64,000 bases of DNA from Annona cherimola (taxonomy: Eukaryota; Streptophyta; Magnoliopsida; Magnoliales; Annonaceae): contig CM059975.1 of NCBI GenBank assembly GCA_030490835.1, positions 59,821,174-59,885,173 of the forward strand, read 5' to 3'. The notes under the pieces were generated by a model. It was not told the DNA's origin and searched no databases. It saw only the letters and a program-made list of their open reading frames with translations. This document shows positions 56,701-64,000 of the stretch, in pieces (the first letter of the stretch is position 1; every line of letters starts with the position of its first letter). Made by a program: the position numbers and the translations under genes.

Positions 56701-58488
56701 TCTGCACCTTAGCGTTGGTTTCCTCCGCTAACGCCTTGATAGCACATCTTTCATGAATTTGGCATAGCTAGGCATCTGTTCCAAGGCTTCGACGAGAGGT
56801 ATATTGATATGCAGCTGCTTCAATACCTCTAGAAATTTCTTGAATTAGCCCTCCTTTTTAGTCTTTGCAAATCGCTAAGGAAATGGAGGAGGCGACCTTG
56901 GATTTGTGGCGATTTCAGCGTCCGATTGCTTCTGGGTAGTAACTGGTTCTTCTGGCTCCTGTGACTGCTGAATCAGAGGATTAGTGGGTTCAGTTACCGG
57001 TTCTGGTGGAATTGCATCGAGTAACTGCTTTTCACTACATAATGTGACTACTTGGACCTGTTCCTTGCCTTTTCCCTTCGAGTTTTGCTCGGTGTCGCTC
57101 GGCAACGAACCATGAGGCTGGTTATTCAGAGCTGAGGCCAGTTGGCCTATCTGAGCTTCCAAGTTCCTGTTCATCGTGATATGGGATTGAATGAATTGCA
57201 TAAAGACGTTTTCCAGATCATATTTCTTTTCTTCTCGCAGAGGTGGATTGAATTGCATCGGTCTTGCAAGCTGTTGCTGCGGGGGCTGCTGCGAGAATCC
57301 AGACGGCTAATTCGGCCTTGTCTGGTTGTTCCATGAGAAATTGGGATGATTTCTCTATCTTGGGTTGTAGTTGTTTCCATACTAATTTGCTGGATTTCTC
57401 TAGAAATTTCCAATGTAATTAATGGACTCCAGATTGGAGGCACATTCATCATTGGGATGGCCGAATTCGCCACACCACGTGCAAATGTCTGCTGCTGTCG
57501 GTTGTTGTGGTGTAGATGCCCCTAGTGCACTAACGTTGGCTGGCCTGGACAAGTTCTGAATTTGTCGAGATAAAGCGTCGATGTGGGCCTTTATCGATGA
57601 AACTACATCCAATTGAAGTAGAACCCCACTTCAGCTCCTGTCAGACGACAGTTGATAGGTATTGGCCGCCATGTTTTCAAGTAGGGCGTACGATTCTCGA
57701 TAGCTTTTCATCAGCAGAGAACCGTTTGATGAAGAATCCACCATGTGACGGGTGGAATCCTGGAGACCGTTATAGAAAATCTGTATTTGAACCCACGACT
57801 GAATTCCATGATGCGGTCATTTTCGGAGCAGGTCTTTGAAGCAATCCCACGCCTTTGATAGGGTCTCCTCTCTGTGTTGCTTGAACGAAACTATGTCCAT
57901 TCTCAGCTTGGCTAACTTGGCAGGCAGGAAATATTTCTCCAAAAATTTCTGAGCCAAGTCATTCCATGTGTTGATAGAGTTCAGGGGCAAAGAGTCTAGC
58001 CACTCCGAAGCTCTATCCCACAAAGAAAATGAAAAAGTTCGAAGCCGCATCGCCTCGTCAGAGACTCCGTTCTGCTTGAATGTGTTCATAATCTATAGGA
58101 AATTCCGCAGATGGCGATGTGGGTCTTCAGATGTGAGCCCTCCGAACTGCCCAATGGACTGGAGCATCTGAAAAATCACCAGTTTGATCTTGAAGTTGTT
58201 AGTATCAATAGAAGGAGGTGTGATGCGCGTCTGAACTGCATTTTGTCCAAGCGCAATGAGATCTCAAATGGGTTGGTCCAAATCATCTTGAGGTGGATGA
58301 TTTGGAATCTCAATCCTTTTGTTTCCCTGTTGGTTTTCGTGAACGTTCTCATCCTGGTTCTCAATGCACTCCATAGTATGCTATCGGTTCCTAGCCTCCC
58401 TGCTCTTGCGATGCCTTCTCAAATACGTTTGCTCGGGTTCCGGATCAAAAGGAATAACAATCTCCTTTCCGACTCTGCCTCGGCGCAT
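56701..58488 (-). pseudogene. Gag of the nested Athila-type element
   Basis: The ATG at 58486-58488 (minus) opens MRRGRVGKEIVIPFDPEPEQ. The capsid-type block is at 58089-57817 (FKQNGVSDEAMRLRTFSFSL, WDRASEWLDSLPLNSINTWN, FLEKYFLPAKLAKLR), a retrotransposon gag domain. A zinc knuckle CTWCGEFGHPNDEC (CX2CX4HX4C) lies near 57490-57450. After it, 57258-56875 gives MQFIQSHITMNRNLEAQIGQ and a Pro/Gln-rich linker, then KQLHINIPLVEALEQMPSYA. Several stops and frameshifts interrupt it. Gag packages RNA into particles; order and motifs match Athila. Confidence 0.88.
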
Positions 58489-58630
58489 GCAATTCGAGAT
58501 TAACCTGCAAAAACCAATTCAATTGAACTAGCGGGAAAAAAATTTCTAAGCTAAAAGAAATTATGAAAATAAACTCTTCTACAAAATTATACAAGAAAGC
58601 AATAAAACTAACAATAATTGACTAAACAAT

Positions 58631-58648
58631 TCCCCGGCAACAGCGCCA
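58631..58648 (-). promoter_or_regulatory. Primer binding site of the nested Athila-type element (tRNA-Asp type)
   Basis: Minus-strand TGGCGCTGTTGCCGGGGA lies six bases inside the 5' LTR end. This closely resembles the tRNA-Asp-complementary PBS typical of Athila/Tat elements (usually TGGCGCCGTTGCCGGGGA), with one difference. It fixes the LTR boundary at 58655 and the minus orientation. Confidence 0.88.
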
Positions 58649-58654
58649 AAAACT

Positions 58655-60286
58655 TGACGAGCTGCGTATATGTCAATTAAAATGCTCGCTATTTACGGAA
58701 GTATACGTGCCATGTCAAGTAATAAAGAGTAAGTAAAGTAACGTTCCCACGAGGAATTGTTAACCAAAATTTTTAATTAGTTTAACTGCTTTTAATGGGT
58801 GGCAAAATCTGAGTTTATGATTTAACTAAAAGTAACGACTGCAATGAGAAATTAAAGTAGAGTTACGAAACTTCTGGATACTAGAAACGGGTTTACTGAT
58901 CAGGGATGGCAGATGGATAGCTCGGAATCCTTGAATCTAAACTATACCGCATTGGTTCTTTTTAATTAGATTGTGTATGGATTTACTAGCCCAAGTTCAT
59001 TAATTTTTATATATGTCTTCCAACATTATATAAAGCTAATCACACCCTATTTAATTGGTATGTTCTCATGCCATTAAATAAAGTGAAATTGATAAGTTCA
59101 TAACCTGTATAATGACTACACAGGGTTTAACGGTATATTCCTATCTGTTAAACAACTCCTCTTAACCAAGAAGGAACCTCTGCTTTGCACATGGATCTAG
59201 CAGAGATTTTTCTCTTTCAAGGATAAATCAAGCAATTAAATCATCTTATAAGATAGCTAATCTTGTAAAAAGCATTAAATTCGCACATGCAAAGATAAAT
59301 CATACACAATCATATATAAAATTAAATATTCATTCCTGAAATTCAAAGGACCAAAAATAATATAGTTTAGAATTCAATTCATCCTAACTATCCATCTAAT
59401 AGAGGTTTAGTTCAAAGACATGATCTCAACATCCATTACATCCATATAAAAAATATCCATGAAAGAAGAGAAAGAAAATTAGAAAGAAATAGAGAAAACC
59501 GTTTTCCGGCGGTTTCCACCAACGAGGTTGAATCCTCTCTTCAATCCGTGCTTTGATTGCGATTTTCTCTTTCTCTTGCTTTGTAGTTCATTTCTGGGCT
59601 CTCCTCTCTCTCGTGCGTGCACGAACCCCTAGGATCTATTTATAGAGTCCAATTGCAAAGCTTACGCACTGGAATTTGTTCAGACGGATGCGAGTTGGCG
59701 CCTCTGTGTGCTGGGCAACTTGGAACCTCTCTGCAAACCCTAGAAATTCATGTCTTGGTGCCTAGGCGCCAACTCCCTGGAGTTTTCACAACTTGGAGCT
59801 TCTCCTGGATACATTGTGGGATCATGCCTGGCGCCAACTCCCTGGAAGCAATGTGACTTGTGACTTCAAAAACCTTCAGAACTTTACTTGCATGTTGATG
59901 AAGTTGCACTTGGGTGCCCCTAGCTGGCGCCTAGGCGCCAACTCACTGGAAGCACTCTATGCTGAATTGTGTTGGTGTCATGGCAAAGGCATGTAAGGTG
60001 GCGCCTAGGCGCCATCCACCTACCTCTAACTTGTCTTGATCTGCAGTTTACTCGCCCGCATTGCCTTCATATGTCCCGTCCTTCCTGCAAAAGATGGAAA
60101 AACTAAGTAAATGAACTAAAAATGCCTAATTAATGCTAAAAATGCCTAAAAACTAAATAATGCTCCTAAAATGCAAAGCGAATGAAAATTAAGCTAAATG
60201 TATGCAAACTATGCCTAATCTCTCGAACATACACACAAATAAAGTCTGAAATGGGCCATGATAACTCGTATTTTTACGAGTTATCA
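58655..60286 (-). mobile_element. 5' LTR of the nested Athila-type element, 1632 bp
   Basis: On the plus strand it starts TGACGAGCTGCG and ends ACGAGTTATCA. Together with the 3' LTR and GTCAT TSDs it defines a complete insertion of 9065 bp. It contains GGCGCCTAGGCGCC palindromes (59926-59939 and 60000-60013) and variants (59696, 59756). The LTR pair differ by roughly 10 percent in the first 160 bases by eye, so the insertion is not recent. The 79-codon plus frame 59617-59856 is a shadow. Confidence 0.94.
60259..60286 (-). repeat. Terminal palindrome of the 5' LTR
   Basis: The arms TGATAACTCGTA and TACGAGTTATCA are perfectly complementary around a 4-base loop. They form the first 28 bases of the LTR on the minus strand. 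Confidence 0.92.
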
Positions 60287-60291
60287 GTCAT

Positions 60292-60640
60292 TTGTCGGAG
60301 AAGCAATCACCTCCACCCATCTAGTTACGTAATCAACCACAAGAAGTATGTACTAATTGTTGAATGATGATGGAAAAGGTCCCATGAAATCCATGCCCCA
60401 GACATCGAATTGCTCGACTTCAAGAACGTTTTTGAGTGGCATCTCGTTTCGCCTTGAGATGTTTCCTATTCTTTGGCACCTGTCACAAGTTAGTGTAAAA
60501 GATCGAGCATCTTTTAACAAAGTGGGCCAGAAGAAACCTGATTGTAGGACTTTTGCTGCAGTTTTAGTGGAACCCATGTGTCCACCATAAGGTGAAGAAT
60601 GACAGTGATAAAGAATGCTTTGAATTTCCTCATTTGGTAC
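60292..60640 (-). pseudogene. Athila-like integrase, N-terminal zinc finger and start of core
   Basis: The minus frame 60577-60353 reads GSTKTAAKVLQSGFFWPTLL, TLTCDRCQRIGNISRRNEMP, LKNVLEVEQFDVWGMDFMGP (first catalytic Asp in GMDFMGPF), then after a stop YILLVVDYVTRWVEVIA. This is the HHCC finger and the beginning of the DDE core. It continues at 51216 after the nested element. Upstream His residues are obscured by a frameshift (60578-60640). The integrase would insert the cDNA; this copy is interrupted and dead. Confidence 0.92.
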
Positions 60641-61060
60641 ACATCAGTGAATCAGACCATCACCGCATCTCTTGTAAAGGTATGGGTCCTCCCAGATGTA
60701 GTATTCACGTCCACCATGAATCTCTTTTTTTGTTGATAGCTGAAATTGGATAGAATTTCTTGACAGACTAAACAATTAACAATGTCTCCATACCAGGGCA
60801 TTGGTGCTTCCTTGAGTGCAAGCAGGCACTCATCGGGGAAATCCTCGTTGATTTGCTCATCTTTGGATAGATTAATCTCCTCATTTGCTAGTAGTCTAGA
60901 CAGATTATCAGCTACCACATTCTCTGTGCCTTTCTTGTCTCAGATTTCAAGGTCAAATTCTTGTAACAACAGGATCTAGCAAATCAACCTCGGTTTGGCA
61001 TCTTTCTTGGCAATTAGATAGCGAATGGCTGCTTGGTTCGTGTAAACAATCACCTTTGAC
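60641..61060 (-). pseudogene. Athila-like RNase H, C-terminal part
   Basis: In the minus direction it reads [26 protein letters not shown], then stops, QEFDLEI, KKGTENVVADNLSRLLANEE (the VADNLSRL signature of gypsy RNase H), followed by FPDECLLALKEAPMPWYGDI and SYQQKKRFMVD, the linker towards integrase. The N-terminal part of RNase H is missing because of a deletion that joins it directly to the RT at about 61060. Confidence 0.88.
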
Positions 61061-61830
61061 CCTCTATTTTAGCCCGGTCAACCTCAATACCTCTACTTCA
61101 AACTAAATGCCCTAATACAATTCCTTCCTGTACCATGAAATGATACTTCTCCCAGTTCAAAACCAAGTTGATTTCTTCGCACCTCTGTAAAACCTTAGAC
61201 AGGTTAGATAAGCATGATTCAAATGTAGAGCCATAAACAGAAAAATCATCCATAAATACTTCCATTATGTTTTCAATGAAATCAGAAAATATGGCCATCA
61301 TGCATCTTTGAAAAGTGGCAGGTGCATTCCAAAGACCAAAAGGCATGCGTCTATATGCAAAAGTGTCGTATGGACAGGTGAAGGTGGTTTTCTCTTGATC
61401 CTGTGGGTGTATAGGAACCTGAAAATAGCCGGAGTAACCATCCAAATAGCAAAAGTAAGAGTGGTTGGCAAGTCGTTCAAGCATTTGATCAATGAAAGGT
61501 AAAGGAAAATGATCCTTTCGGCTGGCAACATTTAATTTTTGATAATCGATGCACATTCGCCAACCTATGATTGTCCTTGTGGGTACAAGTTCATTTCTAT
61601 CATTTTTCATGGCAGTCATATCGCCTTTCTTGGGTACCACATGTACTGGGCTTACCCAACTGCTATCAGAAATAGGGTAAATGATTCCAGCATCAAGAAG
61701 TTTTAAATTTTCCTTTTTCACCACTTCTTTCATGTTTGGATTCAGACGACTTTGAGGTTCAATACTTGTCTTACAATCTTCCTCCATTAGAATTCTATGC
61801 ATGCATAAAGAATGACTAATACCAGGTAGG
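61061..61830 (-). pseudogene. Athila-like reverse transcriptase
   Basis: An open minus frame of 234 codons (61802-61098) carries the RT blocks SRLNPNMKEVVKKENLKLLD, WVSPVHVVPKKGDMTAMKND, WRMCIDYQKLNVASRKDHFP, DGYSGYFQVPIHPQDQEKTT, FAYRRMPFGLWNAPATFQRC and the catalytic FMDDFSVYG (about 61257-61230), ending QEGIVLGHLV. The wording matches Athila. It then reads [10 protein letters not shown] in a shifted frame before a deletion removes roughly 140 codons. It is the best preserved gypsy domain in the window. Confidence 0.95.
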
Positions 61831-62456
61831 TCATTAATGCAGTATCCAATTGCCTTCCTATGCTTTCTTAGTTCAGATAATAGTTCATTAGATTGGGATT
61901 CGGAAAGATTTGCATTGATTATGACTGGATAAGTATCATTTGGACCAAGAAATGCGTACCTGAGATTTTTAGGAAGAGGTTTGAGTTATACCTTTGGTGC
62001 TTCTTCCTTTTGTATCGTCGAGGATAGAAGATTGGCATCTGCGTCCAGTTTCTCAAGAGTTGAGATGGCATCATGTGAAATAGGAGGGTTTCCATCCAAG
62101 AGAGCTGCATAAGCAGAAAGTTCAGGGTTATCATTTTCAACAGTTGCACCATGAACGATACATACCTCTATCAGGTCATCTTTTTCTTCGATTGGCGAAG
62201 GGTCAATGACATCGACTCGTAGGCAGGAGTTATCGGTTGATGGGTGTTTTGTTGCTTCAAGAAGGTAGAATTCAACTTTTTCATCTCCAACTGTCAGTGA
62301 GAGTTGACCATTCTTGACGTCTATAATGGCTCCGACAATGGCTAAGAAAGGACGTCTAAGAATGATTGGAATCTGGCGGTCCTCCTCCATGTCGAGGACT
62401 ACAAAGTCGACTGGGATAAACAACTTGCAGACTTTCAAAAGAACGTCTTTAAGAAT
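61831..62456 (-). pseudogene. Athila-like protease C-terminal part and RT linker
   Basis: The minus frame 62438-61986 begins MKVCKLFIPVDFVVLDMEED, continues RQIPIILRRPFLAIVGAIID (family: PIILGRPFLA) and LTVGDEKVEFYLLEATKHPS, then an acidic linker. This is the part after the protease active site that leads into RT. The active-site block lies beyond the insertion at 62457 and outside this segment. A second frame (62152-61919) overlaps near the 3' end, indicating a frameshift around 61985. Confidence 0.88.
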
Positions 62457-63384
62457 TGTGAAACCCCGACCGTGTACGCGTCATTTCGAGATTGTAACCC
62501 TAGATTTTTTTGTGATTATTTTTATGATAAATGAAAATTCATGAATTATATTGATGGATATGTGCATTAGAGATTAAAATAATGCAATTAGGAATTTAGC
62601 CCACGTGAATAGTACCCATGAATAGTGCATGTGAATAGTAATCGGGGATTAATCCACGTGATTAAGAGTTAATCACGTGGATTAACCTAATCACAAAAAG
62701 ACGAAAAAAAGATTTAATCACTACAAGACAAAAATAGCATTACTTTTTGTTATTTTAATCAAAATTTGGATTTTTGTGGAAAAATAAAGAAAAATTCATA
62801 ATTTGCAATCCGGGCATCGGATTTTGATAAAAAAAATTTATGGATGGTTAAAAATTCATTATGAACAGGACAAATGGGTTAAGATGTGATGAAAATCACA
62901 AATCAAGGTTCAAGATGAAACATCAAATGGTGATAAAAAAGTAACTTATCTTTTACATTAATGTTACTTTTGACTTTTTATTTAAATAAATAATTAAAAA
63001 ATAAAAAATTAATTAAAACAGCAGCTGCAGCAAGGGCATGGCCGGGGGTGGTTGGGAAAATTTGACCAAATCAATGGTTCATGATCATCATCATCCAAAA
63101 TCAACTGTAAGAATTTATTTAGCTAAAATTAAATAATTTTAAAAATAAATAAATAAATAAATAATAGGGCTGCATAGGGTGGGCTGGAGCAGGCATAGGG
63201 TGGCTGCTCTTGGCTCAATGCATTTTTTAAAATTATAAAAAAATACAGTTTTATAATTAAATACCTCAAGCAAGGGGGTAAAATCCAATTTGATGAAAAA
63301 TCAAAAAGTATAAATAGGGCAGCAGAGGGACGTCCAAGGCATCATTTCTTCCAGCTTTACTTGAGAAATCCCATCTTTCAAACC
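62457..63384 (+). mobile_element. Long-LTR family element, 5' part, interrupted
   Basis: It starts TGTGAAACCCCGACCGTGTA directly after AGAAT (62452-62456, presumptive left TSD) and is collinear with 15714-16640: GTACGCGTCATTTCGA, ATGCAATTAGGAATTTAGCC, GATTAACCTAATCAC and the AGCAGG-rich block at 63020-63200. An (AAAT)n run lies at about 63138-63160. At 63385 a minus copia LTR breaks it, so the 3' end and right TSD are outside the window. Confidence 0.85.
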
Positions 63385-64000
63385 TGTTGGTCCCGAGTTG
63401 ATGGCAAAACCCAAGAGGGGAGGGGTGAATTGGGTATTTAAAAATTATATCTTAAACGGAAGCTTATCCCCTGATTAATCCAGTCCCCTTAATGAAGAAA
63501 CGAAATGGAAAGTAATGTAAATAGCATAAGTATAAATCAAGCACACAGAATTTTTATAGTGGTTCGGGCAACCTCCCTACTCCACTCTTCCAAGCTCACA
63601 CTCCTTGTGACTTGGGTTCCACTATTGTATTCTCTCAATACAATTAGAGCCACTGCTCTCTTCTAGATTCCAGCTCTAGGTGGCATCAACAAAACATAGC
63701 ACAAGTAGGTGATGAGTCACACTCCAATCACACACTACTTTGCTTACATTTGATCTTAGTTCCTCAAACTAAATCAAGTTTAACATATATAACAGAAACA
63801 ATAAGAAAACTACACTTTACAGATGTGTAGAAGCAGTTTGGCGCAGAGAAGAACTTGTTTGAAGTGGCTTTGTATGATCAGTAGTTGAGCTCTTGCAGTT
63901 TGAAGCAAAGTTCTTCCTCTTTGGTTAGCTTGATCTCTTTAAAGCTCTTGTAGATGGTAGTTATGCACTCTTAATGATTTTCAGCTACTTCCCTCGTTCA
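63385..64000 (-). mobile_element. SIRE-like copia LTR (minus), 3' part, runs off the window
   Basis: It starts TGTTGGTCCCGAGTTGATGG on the plus strand, the reverse complement of the family LTR end, then GGGAGGGGTGAATTGGGTAT, CTTAATGAAGAAACGAAATG, CACTCTTCCAAGCTCACAC and TCCAGCTCTAGG as in 25457-25780. This copy is closer in sequence to E1/E3/E4 than to the 25457 LTR. Only the 3' 616 bases are in the window. Whether it is a complete element or solo LTR cannot be told. Confidence 0.9.

Noticed and set aside
62457..63384. TGTGAAACCCC start read as a host gene 5' region
   Set aside because: The sequence is collinear with the solo LTR at 15714 and begins directly after a presumptive TSD inside a retrotransposon protease.

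Overview
The window is a stretch of plant repeat DNA made almost entirely of LTR retrotransposons inserted into one another. I see no convincing host gene, tRNA, rRNA or CRISPR array. The element types (Sirevirus/SIRE-like and Tork-like Ty1/copia, Athila-like Ty3/gypsy) point to a flowering plant with a repeat-rich genome, probably pericentromeric or intergenic heterochromatin. The species cannot be told from this sequence. Every coding region carries stops, frameshifts or deletions, so the list is mostly pseudogenes and LTRs.

Layout. 1-6173: 3' part of a + strand SIRE-like copia element (E1), split at 217-3666 by a solo LTR with a 5-bp target duplication (TSD). 6174-9324: a second, older SIRE-like copy (E2) with integrase, RT, RNase H and an env-like 3' region. 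9325-14506: a 5'-truncated third copy (E3) with pol and a 3' LTR. 14565-15644: an LTR-like block. 15645-20582: the 3' end of a divergent copia element (E6), whose env-like frame is split by a 2.6-kb solo LTR (15714-18269). 20583-23060: a minus-strand copia LTR fragment split by an Athila-type solo LTR (21218-22653). 23669-25456: a minus-strand Tork-like copia remnant.

25457-46406 is a deep nest. A minus-strand SIRE-like 3' LTR (25457-26121 plus 45465-46406) was split by a long minus-strand solo-LTR-like element (26122-45459). That element later received E4, a complete copia element (27751-39197, TSD ATAAT, 5' LTR, PBS, gag, pol, 3' LTR), and a separate solo LTR (41467-44449, TSD GGCAC). E4 itself contains another solo LTR (30340-33781, TSD AAGGA).

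46407-47606 is the 3' region of the minus copia element. 47607 to about 51000 is a further minus LTR-like element split by a solo LTR (47710-49122). From about 51000 to 62456 lies a minus-strand Athila-like pol (protease, RT, RNase H, integrase). Its integrase is interrupted by a 9.1-kb Athila-type element (51222-60286, TSD GTCAT) that has LTRs, PBS, gag, protease and a plant-transposon-domain ORF but no RT, RNase H or integrase. The window closes with the 5' end of another long LTR (62457-63384), cut by a minus-strand copia LTR running past 64000.

No operon-like cooperation exists here. The genes are copies of retrotransposon gag-pol functions (capsid, protease, integrase, reverse transcriptase, RNase H), now inactive. 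The most notable signals are perfect, co-varying palindromes at the tips of the Athila-type LTRs, a terminal hairpin in the long solo-LTR family, an integrase stop codon shared by three copia copies, and the RT-less Athila derivative.
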